From Proteromonas lacertae (taxonomy: Eukaryota; Sar; Bigyra; Opalinata; Proteromonadidae): DNA of 64,000 nt. Location: the NCBI GenBank assembly GCA_002245135.1, contig NGBS01000895.1, positions 1 through 64,000 of the forward strand, given 5' to 3'. Shown here piece by piece: positions 1-9,849 of this stretch. Each line of letters begins with the position of its first letter. Position 1 is the first letter of the stretch. The notes below the pieces were generated by a model. That model was given only the letters and a program-made list of their open reading frames with translations. It had not been told where the DNA came from and did no database searches. A program made the position numbers and the translations under genes.

Positions 1-2864
1 ATCCAATATAATTCTAGGTGTGTTGCTTTTAAGCTGTTTTTTCTTATTCACCAATCCAAGCTCCATAGCCCAACTCTGTTGTAACTGTGATAAGTTTTCG
101 TACTTTATACACTTCTTTTCAGGTAATAATGGATATTCATCGAATTTATGAGTGTTTGAAGGAGGCTCGATATCCACCTCTAATATATAACCTCTGGAGT
201 CTTTATTATCCCATTCATCATTTACATGCTTTTCTTTTCAAACATTTCTTCATATGTTTTAATGTTATATATTTGACTGAAATACATATTCATCAATTCC
301 TGCTCATTTCCTTCTTCCCACTTGAAATCTGCATATGGTAGTTTCATTGTAGCCATTGTACTTGGATATAGTGAATTGTAATCTACATAGCAAATATATG
401 ATTCTATCTGAGGAGGATGTTCTGCTATATAGGGTGGGTCCATATAGTGATTATGTGCTTCTTCTAAACGACTCGAACCAACCATAGATATACCACCTAT
501 TAAACCACTGTGAATAAAATCGTATTTATCTTGGTCACTAATCAACTCTATCTCTACTGGACAATATTTCAAAAACACACTCCATGACAAACCAGGTGAT
601 GATAAGTGCCAACAAGGGTCTAAATCAAAGTTTTTAAAAACAACTTTTCTGAAGTGATCAAATACTGAGGATAAAGTGAGAACATCCATGGCTAAATAAA
701 ATTTATTATAATCCATTAAATCTTTACACTGAATGACATCCCACAACTCACAGCATGATGCATACTCTATATTTGTTATATTATCACTCTGTTTTAATTT
801 TGAAGCAAAATCTTCTTTTTTAGGTAAACGGCTAGTTTTATAATATTTGTCCAAACTATCACAATATTCATATGGGAAGTGTCCCTTCTCTAATCCCCAC
901 TTATCTATGAAATCTTCCACTGACCATCCACTACTGGTCAATTTTTGATAGATGAATTGTTCTCTGTCAGTAACAAAGTCATATACTGGTTTGAATAAAT
1001 ATTTTTTATTTGAGTGTTCATTTGCTTCTACTTTTAATGACTTTACTAAACTATCTAATGATGCGGGCATGAACTGGCAACTGTCTATGAATCTTAACTT
1101 CTTGAATTTGATCATTAAAAATTTATTATCTGTTTTCATTAAAACGGATAGTTTTGTTCGATATCTCTTTTTCTTAGGTTTAGGTCTTGGTTCAGGTTGC
1201 TGAGGTAATATAGGTGGTGATACTGATGAACTATCATCTAATGGTGACAATGTGGGTGATACATTTACAACATTATCTCTATGTATCATTTCATGTAACA
1301 TGTTGAATGCTTCTTCATCATTATTTTCAATAGTGGGATCAACATTTATGATTGTCACAGTGGGATCCATACTTCTTGGAGTATCACATTCTTCAATGTC
1401 ACTATCTGTTTCAGTGTCAGCATTATAGTTGTTAATCAGTGCTTGTTGCTCTTCCATCTTTCTTTCTTCTTCTATGCTATCATTATAGTTAGATATCATA
1501 TCAGGAATTGGAATATCGGCTTGATTCTGGTTTGACTCTTGAATTTCAATTTCTGGCAGATCTGTATCCTGTATAGTGTTCATATTCTCCAAAATCCATT
1601 GTGCTTCATATTCTTTGTCTTTCTTAGCTAATGCTCTGATAATAAAATTATTATCGTAATTTTTGCTATTATGTGCCAACACTGGAATATACATATTTCT
1701 TAAATCACAGTGCCAGTTACACTTATTACATAGAGTTGCTATGTATTGACCAGTGAAGTGGTCATGGTGCTTAACAGGTCTCAAATCTTTATCTTTACTG
1801 ATAAATTGCTTATGACAATATGCACATTCTTTATTCGCATCATCTGATTCAATATATCCCCACATTTTGTGGGTGTGCTATCTTGTCTTCATATATTTTC
1901 ATTATATTATCTTGAATCTCTAAGAATTTGTTAACTAATCTTGTTTCTAACACTGATGGATCTTCACCTGGTTTAAGTTCATCAAAATATGTTTTCTCTG
2001 GAATTGTACCTGGATACTGAGAACTGATGTGTATGCACCAGCTGCTCATGACATGTTTCTTGTATGCACCTTTTGCATTTTTGATAACTGTATTTGATGG
2101 TAAATCTTCTTGGTATGTCTCAGTGTCCCAGTATAGTACCACTGGCATCATTTGCATAAACTTATAATTTTTAAATGATATCATTGTTTCAGGATCAGGG
2201 AACTCTCTGATAATACCTCTGTTGTTGCATACTTGACAATTTATTTTTGATGATATTGGAATGATTTATCACTGAATAATCTACAGAAGCAATATGGACA
2301 TCTTTCTACATAATTACTACACTTTTGTTTCAATGGAAGTAAAAATGCATTTAAGTTGGTAATTGGGTAAAAATGATTTCCATAGAACAATACATTGGCA
2401 TGAGGCCAATTTTTGAATTTATCTATCTGAGTGACATATAATGGTATAGCTTCATCAAAATCCACTGTAAATATGTTAAGAGTGATTTTATTATTTTTCT
2501 CAAACTGACGTATACCATTTTGCTGATTTATTGGATCTAATGGAAATTCCAAGTAATCAGTGTTATATGATTGTACATAATGCTTATAATTTGTGTTCGA
2601 TTTATTCTTAGGGAATTCCATATAATGAATTGATGCAGCAACTGCATACAGAAAACATACATTTTGTCTACCAACTGCTTTACTGAATTTTAATGTTATA
2701 ATGCATTTTTTATTTACTAACTCTTCTGGTAACTCTATATTATCAATTTCATTATCATTGGTAGCAGAACCAGCTGTGACAATAGAACGAGCCAAATTAA
2801 TTACTACTTCATTAATCCATCTAAATCTTAAATCTGATTTTTGAGTATTAAATATCTCACCCAT
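1..2864 (-). pseudogene. Protein-primed family B DNA polymerase (DNA_pol_B_2), Polinton type, frame-broken
   Basis: Three consecutive minus-strand reading frames (2864-2241, 2184-1849, 1865-222), plus further matching sequence to the left edge, together make one polymerase. Visible signatures in order: an N-terminal region typical of Polinton polymerases starting near 2864; a C-x2-C zinc-like cluster near 2290; the exonuclease I motif WDTET near 2125; an HHDHFTG..CNKC zinc/HNH-like segment near 1750; the exonuclease II motif HNSKNYD near 1670; and polymerase motif A, DYNSLYPS, near 383-360. The right reading frame changes at about 2241 (A-run), 1863 (G-run) and 232 (A-run). Without these shifts the fragments would read continuously. 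The carboxyl end, with motifs B and C, is beyond the window. Either the gene is decaying or the homopolymers were misread. Confidence 0.88.
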
Positions 2865-2928
2865 ATTGTCATATAAGTGGTATATAATTTTTCTGGTAAA
2901 ACTTCACCTAAATCACCTTTAGTACAAA

Positions 2929-3165
2929 TTACATATCAGTGTCAAAACTCTTCCAGTTTGTCATCGTTTCTTCAGATTCTGCAGTTTCTATTACATCTGC
3001 TGAGATATAAGCTACTTTGAAAGTAAAATAAATTTTTGCATATCCAAAGTAATCTATGAAATTTCTTATTTTTACCATACACTCTGGAATTGACTGTTGT
3101 TCTTCTTCTTCTTGCTGTTGTTGCTTATTTCTATCTCTTGTATATCCAGTTAACTCTTCAAACAC
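2929..3165 (-). pseudogene. Short ORF just upstream of the polymerase, possibly its broken N-terminus
   Basis: A 78-codon minus-strand frame beginning MFEELTGYTRDRN, with a Gln/Glu-rich stretch and then a hydrophobic, beta-rich segment (YAKIYFTFKVAYI). It ends 64 bp before the polymerase frame at 2864. The gap also reads sensibly in another frame (CTKGDLGEVLPEKLY near 2900), which suggests one longer protein broken by indels rather than a separate small gene. Polinton polymerases often carry a variable low-complexity N-terminal extension. I do not recognise the sequence itself. Confidence 0.4.
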
Positions 3166-3247
3166 TCTTTCTGGTGATTTTGCAATTTCAAATTTTCTTT
3201 ACCAAATTTGACAGGTATTGACATACTGTACATTTTGGATGATCTTT

Positions 3248-3859
3248 CTACATTTCCATCAATTCTCTTCTCTGTGGTATAGGTAATCTTCTTATTTGTT
3301 GAGGATGATTTTCTAACACATCTAATGCCTCCAATGTATCTTTCATTTCTTCTTTGGTCTCATTACTCACATTTGGTGCTTGAGGATGTGTCTCTGGTAT
3401 ATCTGACACAGGTGGTGCAATTTGATGTGGAGACTCTGGAATTTCATCATCCTCTAAATATCGTTGAAATTGTTCAGCACTCACTCTACGAACTTTGGGT
3501 GATGGAGGTGGCTCAGCTTGGATGGTTGGTCTTCTCAGTGGTGTTTGGTACTGTGGGTTCTGCACTATTTGTACAGGTGGTCTAGGCAGTATAGGTCTAA
3601 ATGAACTTTGACTCAAAGTGTTGATTGGGTTTTGCAATGGAGGTGGTGGTTGCTGTACTGATTGTTGCTGGGTATACAATGGTGGTGGTGGTGCATACAT
3701 GGGCATAGGTGGTGGTGCCATCATAGGTTGAGGTGCATAGTAGTACATGGGCTGCACAGGAGGCATACCAGGGTTGTATGGACCTGTAGTACCTGCTCCA
3801 TACATAGGATGAAACATATTATATGGATAAGGGTATCCTGGGTACATCTTTGACTTCAA
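3248..3859 (-). CDS. Proline/tyrosine-rich low-complexity protein of the element
   Basis: This 203-residue protein starts MKSKMYPGYPYPYNMF and is dominated by Pro, Tyr, Met and Gln for its first 110 residues. A more acidic and polar second half follows, with PPSPK and ESPHQ segments. No domain is recognised. Composition of this kind is compatible with an intrinsically disordered structural or adaptor protein. It lies divergently to the gene at 4031, and the shared spacer 3860-4030 holds the CCAAT-like and CCGTTTC boxes. It could alternatively be an N-terminal accessory to the downstream polymerase, because it lies in the same direction. Confidence 0.55.
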   Translation of the reverse strand: MKSKMYPGYPYPYNMFHPMYGAGTTGPYNPGMPPVQPMYYYAPQPMMAPPPMPMYAPPPPLYTQQQSVQQPPPPLQNPINTLSQSSFRPILPRPPVQIVQNPQYQTPLRRPTIQAEPPPSPKVRRVSAEQFQRYLEDDEIPESPHQIAPPVSDIPETHPQAPNVSNETKEEMKDTLEALDVLENHPQQIRRLPIPQRRELMEM

Positions 3860-3924
3860 GAATCTTGAATCTTGAATGTTTAATCTGAGTGGCTAGATTG
3901 GTACTCAAAACCAATAGAAATCGA

Positions 3925-4007
3925 TTGCAATATGATTGGACCACGTATCTGCATTAGCCAATGAAATATAATTAAAAATCTAAAAATGCAAAAATATATC
4001 CGTTTCA
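3925..4007 (+). promoter_or_regulatory. Element promoter region: ATTGG / CACGTAT / CCGTTTC boxes
   Basis: Two blocks are shared with the region 5308-5377. The first is an ATTGG-containing segment followed by CACGTAT (3934-3947). The second is AAAATATATCCGTTTC at 3991-4006, ending 24 bp before the ATG at 4031. The same order and orientation before two different genes argues for a promoter. The gene at 3859 points the other way, so the spacer may act on both. Confidence 0.5.
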
Positions 4008-4030
4008 AAATTTTATAATTTTTTTAAATT

Positions 4031-4315
4031 ATGAACATAGACAATGCTAGAAAAAATTTTGAGATGTGGGAACAGTATATACATAACATTGTGAATAGTT
4101 TACCGAGTGATGAAGAAATCTTAAAAGCAGCGCCAGAATCGATATCCAGATATACTAAGAAGGCAGCAAAATTAATACCATTGCTTAAAAAAATTAATGA
4201 TGAGTGTGATGATGAATTTAGTGAGAGAATTCAAAAATTAGAAAATGATATGTTAGCTAAAAAAGAAGCATCTGCTTTATTACTTATTGAGTTAATGGAT
4301 CAGCTTAATTTTTAA
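4031..4315 (+). CDS. Small acidic alpha-helical protein of unknown function
   Basis: A 94-residue single-exon protein (MNIDNARKNFEMWEQY...) rich in Lys, Glu and Leu. It is probably entirely helical and may form a coiled coil in its second half (KKINDECDDEFSERIQKLE). No family is recognised. It sits inside the transposon between two minus-strand genes, is preceded by the CCGTTTC box, and is followed at 4380 by another copy of that box in the opposite orientation. Short helical proteins are common as unassigned genes in Polintons. The assignment as a real gene rests on its promoter context and clean start. Confidence 0.6.
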   Translation: MNIDNARKNFEMWEQYIHNIVNSLPSDEEILKAAPESISRYTKKAAKLIPLLKKINDECDDEFSERIQKLENDMLAKKEASALLLIELMDQLNF

Positions 4316-4379
4316 TTATTTTCTTAGGTTATTATGACTATATATACATATAAAACCCCCAAAAAATAATTTTGATCCT

Positions 4380-4395
4380 GAAACGGATATATTTT
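4380..4395 (-). promoter_or_regulatory. Copy of the element box between convergent genes
   Basis: GAAACGGATATATTTT is the exact reverse complement of the boxes at 3991 and 5362. It lies between the 3' ends of two convergent genes (4031-4315 and 4410-5231). It may therefore be a processing signal, an antisense promoter or a dispersed repeat rather than a simple start-site promoter. Confidence 0.4.
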
Positions 4396-4409
4396 TACTT
4401 CTCTCATGT

Positions 4410-5231
4410 TTATGCACAAGGATCCACTATAATACCTTTAGCAATTAAATCTTCAATCAAATGGCTTTTGCTAGGCTGCCAACATATTTTGATATGCTGT
4501 TGAACCCAATTGTAAGGTAATGTTGTATCTAAGACAACTGGAGCTCTTGGAAGTATAATCTCATAAGAACTGTGCTCTTTACATCTCTGAAATAATGGAT
4601 TCTTTAAATGAAACTGAGGTCCAAGAATTGTGATTCTTGCATTGTTATCCATTAAAAAATTATTACTTTCAGGACATATCTTCAGGTAGCATTGTATTCC
4701 TTCAATTTTATCATCTTCAGGATATGTTAATTGGTATAGAGGTTCTAAATTATCATTCTTACACTTGTAGACCATATAACCAATTTTGCTGTCAAAGACA
4801 ACATCTTTTATATTTCCAACATGGTTTCCCATAGGATTGCATACAAATTCTTCCATACCTGGATCCATCTTCGGAATGTCAAAATGATCCTCCTTTTTGA
4901 TTTTATATTTCTTACACATGAATTCTTCATACTCTACATCTTCTCTAAAATCATCCCAGCTGATGTGCTTCTGCACCCATGGCTCACCTAAAGATGTTCT
5001 CACATGTGGACGAAAGCATTGAGGAAACAATACCTTCCACTGTTTCTTATCATCATTGACTTGTAAATGAGGTTCATTGATAGTATAGTCTGGACCACAC
5101 AACATGATTTTGACATTTTCTTCTAAAAGCTTCTTATTTGTCTCAGGAGGTATGATGAGTATAGTACAGGCACTTGTTGTGATCTGTACCACTAATAAAT
5201 CCATTAATACGTAAGTTTTAGGAGTAATCAT
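4410..5231 (-). CDS. Unrecognised element protein with an internal duplicated module
   Basis: A 273-residue protein without transmembrane segments. Two parts resemble each other. Residues about 38-92 run VKIMLCGPDYTI...EPWVQKHISW, and residues about 205-258 run ARITILGPQFHL...PYNWVQQHIKICW. Shared features are an I-x-L/C-GP start, a Pro/Arg-rich middle and a W-V-Q-x-H-I-x-W end. The region between them is acidic and beta-rich. The ATG at 5231 is preceded by a variant of the element box (TGAAACGAATATTTT on the plus strand at 5242-5256). A duplicated beta module could suit a virion-type minor protein or a DNA-binding protein, but I see no basis to choose. Confidence 0.6.
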   Translation of the reverse strand: MITPKTYVLMDLLVVQITTSACTILIIPPETNKKLLEENVKIMLCGPDYTINEPHLQVNDDKKQWKVLFPQCFRPHVRTSLGEPWVQKHISWDDFREDVEYEEFMCKKYKIKKEDHFDIPKMDPGMEEFVCNPMGNHVGNIKDVVFDSKIGYMVYKCKNDNLEPLYQLTYPEDDKIEGIQCYLKICPESNNFLMDNNARITILGPQFHLKNPLFQRCKEHSSYEIILPRAPVVLDTTLPYNWVQQHIKICWQPSKSHLIEDLIAKGIIVDPCA

Positions 5232-5241
5232 AATATCTATA

Positions 5242-5256
5242 TGAAACGAATATTTT
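5242..5256 (-). promoter_or_regulatory. Variant element box upstream of the gene at 5231
   Basis: On the minus strand this reads AAAATATTCGTTTCA and ends about 10 bp before the ATG. It differs from the consensus AAAATATATCCGTTTCA by a short deletion/substitution in the middle. Confidence 0.4.
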
Positions 5257-5307
5257 TTTATTTTTTATCTCAATTAATTGGTTAGTTGATAAAGATATAT
5301 GTTTTGA

Positions 5308-5377
5308 CCAATCATATTGGAACACGTATAGGAGTCATCCAATTAGGTTTCAAGAAAATAAAAAATATATCCGTTTC
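5308..5377 (+). promoter_or_regulatory. Element promoter region with ATTGG/CACGTAT and CCGTTTC boxes
   Basis: CCAATCATATTGGAACACGTAT at the left and AAAATATATCCGTTTC at 5362-5377, 29 bp before the ATG at 5407. The layout matches 3925-4007. Because the neighbouring gene at 5231 diverges from here, the left block could serve both genes. Confidence 0.5.
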
Positions 5378-5406
5378 AATCCCTATCATTAATTTTCAAT
5401 ATTAAG

Positions 5407-5958
5407 ATGTCTAAACATCAAAGATCCTATGATGAGTTATATCATAGAGATTTTCAGATGATAGTGGATGGTTTTCCTAACTTAATTAAAAAAGTTAGAG
5501 ATATCAGATGTATCCTTCAACCATTTGCAGCTAAAGGTAGTAGAGGAATATATAAAAAGATGACAACTGCCCAAGAGGAGTTATTCAGAATTTATTTAGA
5601 TGAAACCATCATAAAATTAGATGACATTTTTACAACAGCTCAAAGTACTCTAAGTTTCAACTCAGAAATGTCGTTGTTTAAGAAGAGGTTACTATTTGAA
5701 AGAAATTTAGATTATATAAGAGACAATGGCTGTCAATGGCATGACATTCTCAAATGTTATGGTGAGACAACGATAGATGTAGTAAGTAAGTTACATTCGT
5801 TAATGGTTGATGACATATTTAAGTATCAAGAGGTAGTTGGGCAAGCCATCAATATTTATTATAATTTCCCTTCTACAGTCAATCCGCCAAAAATTGAAAT
5901 GTATACCAAATTACAAATAGATGGTGTGAAATCATTAAAGAAGCTGAAGAAGAATTAA
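5407..5958 (+). CDS. Unrecognised helical element protein
   Basis: A 183-residue, probably soluble and mainly helical protein (MSKHQRSYDELYHRDFQMIV...) with a basic C-terminus ending KSLKKLKKN. No motif is recognised. It is the last gene before the repeated terminus at 6141-6229 and has the element's promoter boxes. The basic tail would allow nucleic-acid binding, and an integrated element could use such a protein next to its end, but this is only a guess from composition. Confidence 0.6.
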   Translation: MSKHQRSYDELYHRDFQMIVDGFPNLIKKVRDIRCILQPFAAKGSRGIYKKMTTAQEELFRIYLDETIIKLDDIFTTAQSTLSFNSEMSLFKKRLLFERNLDYIRDNGCQWHDILKCYGETTIDVVSKLHSLMVDDIFKYQEVVGQAINIYYNFPSTVNPPKIEMYTKLQIDGVKSLKKLKKN

Positions 5959-6109
5959 TTAATTAAATGATCATTAGAGTTAATATTTCGAGTTAACTAC
6001 TTCATTCGAATCTATATGTGTTGGGGATGAAACTGTATCATAATTAAAACTAAATTCTAACTACAAAGACAAGAATAATCAAAAAATTAAAGAAAGAATG
6101 TAACGGATA

Positions 6110-6229
6110 TTTTTTAGAAACAAAATGTAACGGTAAAAATACACTATAGGGAAATAGCACACATTGAAACGGCTATTTTTTTGAATCAAAAACACATATA
6201 GGGAAATGGCACACTGTGCTATTTCCCTT
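6110..6229. repeat. Terminal repeat region: two direct and one inverted copy of AGGGAAATRGCACA
   Basis: TATAGGGAAATAGCACAC occurs at 6145-6162 and TATAGGGAAATGGCACAC at 6197-6214. The reverse complement TGTGCTATTTCCCT begins at 6215, so 6200-6228 forms a near-perfect palindrome. Two more CGG-containing box variants (TAACGGATATTTTT near 6111 and GAAACGGCTATTTTT near 6166) lie beside them. Polintons end in inverted repeats that begin AG. A terminus reading ..TATTTCCCT at 6228 fits that pattern. The matching left terminus is outside the window. Confidence 0.5.
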
Positions 6230-6453
6230 TATTATTCATTATTATTAATATTATGTTAATAATATGTTATTGTGAGTCATCATTGAGAAATAGATCAAAA
6301 TAATAGTAATATAAAAAGTGCATCGACTGACGGTCAAATTTGATATTTGAAAGATGATGTATAAAACATTAATTTTGTATTTATGGTTAGATAATATGCT
6401 TCTTAACTCATATTCAATAGGAGGTCAACTAATAGTTAGTATAAGGAAGGTAA

Positions 6454-6508
6454 AGGTCAAGCTAAAGATATAGGTTTTGACCTATAGGTAAACCTATATT
6501 TTTTGACC
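6454..6508. repeat. Nested inverted repeats (GGTCAA / TATAGGT)
   Basis: TATAGGT (6469-6475), TATAGGT (6483-6489) and ACCTATA (6492-6498) are bracketed by GGTCAA (6455-6460) and TTGACC (6503-6508). They can fold into a hairpin. The GGTCAA word also recurs at 6334 and 6424. This non-coding 6230-6679 stretch between the element end and nicalin shows nothing else; a small MITE-like remnant is possible. Confidence 0.4.
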
Positions 6509-6679
6509 GAAAAATACAACACTGATTATTTTATGATAAAATGTCACTCTTATATTTTATTATTTATTTATGTATAAAGCAGTTGCGCAGATTGTTCAAA
6601 TATTGTACAAATAGCATATTCAACTCCATTGTAATTCATATAATCAAAATAACAAAAAAAAAGAATAATAAAAACAATT

Positions 6680-8295
6680 TCATTCATAAGTTTTGTTATA
6701 GATAAAGTCAATCATCACTTTTATACCAAACAAATATCCTGCGCTTATAAAAAACAACAACAATTCCATTAGTGGACCTTTCACTGTTATAAATGATAAT
6801 TCACTTTTATTGATTGTATAGAATTTATAATTACTTTTCAATTCAGATTTATCCATTATATACTCATTACAATTTTCTTCAAATTCTTTACTAATACCTT
6901 TCACTAACATATTTTTATCATTTATCAACATTAATGCATTCTCACTGTTGTTATAGAATTTCGATATTTGTTTTACATTAATTGCACTTATATTAAACTC
7001 ATTTCCTATTATTGATATATCTTCGTTCATTGGATATAATATATGTAAAATACTATCAGTTATAAATTTCAAATTATTTATATAACTATCCATATTAATT
7101 GTTTTATCAAATATGCTAGTTATTTTATCTATATTATTATTTTCATTATCATCATCATATATTCTATTTGTTAAAGTGCCTGCTGCTATATGACTGTAAC
7201 TAAATCGTTCATGTTCGAATCGCAATTCTTCTTTTCCAATTATTATCTTCTTATGGACAATCTCAAATTTTATATTATAATATTTGGATACTTTCTCAAA
7301 CGTTTTATAGATATTTTTCAATTCTTCACTTTTACCTAATCTACTAACATATAAATACAACTCATTTGATTTACCAATTGAATCTAAACATAAACTAAAC
7401 TCAATACTATCTAATAATGCTCCACTTGCTTTATTTAACCAACTATCAGCTCCAATATAATTCATACTACCTCCATCTAATAATAGAAATAGCAAATTAT
7501 ATTTTGGTATGATATTTTCATCATAGTTATATAAATGAGACATAAATCGTAAGATTTCTAATACACCGATTGTTCCACTTCCACTGCTACTTATTCCACT
7601 TCCATATGTTGGTAAGATTGACAAAGTATCATAATGAGAAACAATTGCAATTGTTGGTAATTCGGTATTTATATTGTTATTATTTCCACTTAACCAACCT
7701 TGGAAATTGATTGTGTTAATTTCTTTCATTGGCTTAGAAAATGACATTTTGCTAATTAATTTATAAGTATTATCATTCTATTCAATATAAACATAATTAC
7801 AAAATATTATATACAGATAAAGTGATTTCTTCAAATATTTGGGTTAACTCAGCATTTTCTTCAGTGAAATACATAAAGCATTCAAATGAGTGGGTAAATA
7901 TGTACTTTTCTAGTTCTTTCATATTTATTAACTCTTGTTCTATGATATTATCGAAATTAGATGGAAGAAGGAACAATATTCCAGCAACTTGCCTTTCATT
8001 AACCAAAGTATCTATTAAATCTGAGGTACCTTCATTGAATCGCATCATAACAACATTGTTATGAAAACGAGCAGTTGGAATGGCAGAAATTACATTCTTG
8101 TAGTGAATGGCAAATGAATCAACAGGGAAGTCTTTAACACCATACTGAATTCCTTCTTTATCGTATCTTATCACTTTGTGAGCTTCCAAATTCAGTCTAT
8201 AACAACTAACTTCTAATACAACCAAACAAATGCATAAAAGAGTCTATTACAACGATATGTATATGAGTGAATAATACTCGTAAATTCGATTTCAT
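6680..8295 (-). CDS. NCLN: Nicalin (ER membrane BOS/multipass translocon subunit), 3 exons
   Basis: Exons 8295-8278, 8243-7815 and 7777-6680, with introns of 34 and 37 nt, give 514 residues without frame problems. The first 30 residues form a signal-peptide-like stretch (TLLCICLVVLEV). The lumenal region follows nicalin throughout: YDKEGIQYG, then LPTIAIVSHYDT, YNLLFLLLDGG, LCLDSIG and EHERFSY, as in the M28-like fold of nicalin. A C-terminal hydrophobic helix (GPLMELLLFFISAGYLFGI) anchors it in the ER. Nicalin works with NOMO and TMEM147 in membrane-protein insertion and is not an active peptidase. The start codon faces the ORC4 start with only 13 bp between. Human nicalin is 563 residues. 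Confidence 0.9.
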
Positions 8296-8308
8296 TCAAA
8301 CAACAAAA
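8296..8308. promoter_or_regulatory. 13-bp spacer between divergent start codons (NCLN / ORC4)
   Basis: CAAACAACAAAA-type sequence separates the two ATG codons. Promoters and 5' leaders must overlap the opposite gene. If ORC4 uses its next in-frame ATGs (8327 or 8333) the spacer is still under 40 bp. Confidence 0.5.
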
Positions 8309-9849
8309 ATGCAAAAAAAAGAAAAAATGAAAATGTCAAGCAAGTATCAAGCCCAGCAAAAAATGAAAAGACGAAATTCTTTAGAATGTATAGAATTAAT
8401 CATATAATTTATATTTCATATAGCAAAAAATACCTCAAAAGTACGGATTTTGTCATTTACAGCACTTAATTCATACTTGAGATCCAAATTCTGTCAAGGT
8501 TACGTACCAGATGTTATGATAGGAAGAGAAAAATATCATGAGGAGCTATTAAAACATTTAGAACAGACTATAGAAAACAAACAGAATAATAGGTATTTAT
8601 CTTCTTTACGCTGATGATATAGTATATTAATAACAGGAGAAGAAGGAATAGGTAAAACAACAATGGTAAAATTGACAATAAAACAATTGAATAATGAATA
8701 TAAAACACCAGAAAGTATAAAAATAAAATATAATGTTATTAATAGATCAATATCCATTCATTCCAATCTGGTTAGATTCCTCCATACAATTGGATGATGA
8801 TACAGCATTCAAAGAAATCAGTAGGCAATTATCAATAGACGATTCTAGAAGTATAATATATTAATATAAATAAAAAAATATATAATTCAATAGAAGTTGA
8901 TGTAAAAGGAAATGTTGGAAATTTCAGTTCATTTTTAATAACAATACTCAAAGAAGGATCAATTTCAGGTATTCCTTTGATATTCATATTAAATCACTTT
9001 GATGGATTTATCCATAGAACAAAACAGACTTTGTTATATCAACTATTTGATTTAATTCAAAATGAAAACAGTCGTTTAGCTTTAGTTGGAATAACCAGTT
9101 CAATTGATAATGTAGAATCAATGGAAAAGAGAATAGTTAGTAGATTTTCACGATTACAGATAGTAATTCCAAGATTAAGTTTAGATAATATATTAGAAAT
9201 AATTCAAACATCTTTACAACTTCCAAATGGAGTAGAATGTCAAAGTAATATCATTAATAATGTTTTTAATAAGAAAAACAAAGAAGTTTTTAGTTTATTG
9301 GAGAGAAGATATAAATGTGGTTTTATTTTAACTTATTTTCTCAATTTAGTATTATTATCTATTACATATCTAAGAGATGGACATCCAAATATTACATATG
9401 AAGATATTATAGAAGTGGATAGAGTATTAGTTGGTGATATTCATTTAGAATATATTAGAGATTTGACTGAAATAGAACTGATTATTATGATTGGAAGTTT
9501 AGTTTTATTATCACAAGAAAAATATCCAATTACACTTCAAATGGTTAAAAAAGAGTATGAAGAATATAATAATAGAAACGAATCTGTTATTTCAAATGTT
9601 GAAAATTATACTACAAATCAATTGATTATTGGATTAAGACAATTGTATAGGAAAGGATTGATTTCTTCTAACTTAACTTCTAATAATGATAATAGTAACT
9701 TTTATTCGAATAATGCACAAACAGTTCATAGTCCTTTTAGATTGACAGTTGATCCAACTGTATTGTTTCAGTATATGAAAGACAATCACAATCAACTCAA
9801 AATTAATACACATTTATGCACTTGGTTAGAAAGAGCTAGATCTAATTAG
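8309..9849 (+). CDS. ORC4: Origin recognition complex subunit 4, 5 exons
   Basis: Exons 8309-8387, 8424-8592, 8623-8714, 8746-8850 and 8894-9849 (introns 36, 30, 31 and 43 nt) join in frame to 466 residues. Walker A reads TGEEGIGKTT (near residue 87). An ORC4-typical segment follows: HFDGFIHRTKQTLLYQLFDL, then GITSSIDNVESMEKRIVSRFS, the sensor/arginine-finger region conserved in ORC4. A winged-helix-like C-terminal domain completes it. The usual Walker B acidic pair (ILDEFD in animals) is replaced by ILNHFD, so ATP hydrolysis at this site is unlikely. The protein would act in the nuclear replication-origin complex. The next gene starts 200 bp downstream on the same strand. Confidence 0.92.

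Larger units (their letters stand above)
1..6229. mobile_element. Polinton/Maverick-type DNA transposon, right-hand part (left side outside the window)
   Basis: The main evidence is a protein-primed family B DNA polymerase of the Polinton kind on the minus strand, followed by four compact genes of 94-273 codons that look like nothing else in the window. These genes lack the short GTAT..TAG introns of the host genes and share a promoter-like box (AAAATATATCCGTTTC). A region of inverted and direct repeats at 6141-6229 follows, after which host genes begin. Integrase, capsid, packaging ATPase and protease genes, the usual Polinton hallmarks, are not seen and would lie left of position 1. The polymerase is broken in several frames, so this copy is probably no longer autonomous. 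A related linear plasmid or adintovirus-like element is the main alternative. The boundary at 6229 is inferred. Confidence 0.75.

Noticed and set aside
3325-3853. Plus-strand ORFs of 86 and 63 codons opposite the Pro/Tyr-rich gene
   Set aside because: They are antisense shadows of the low-complexity codons and have no promoter or protein-like pattern.
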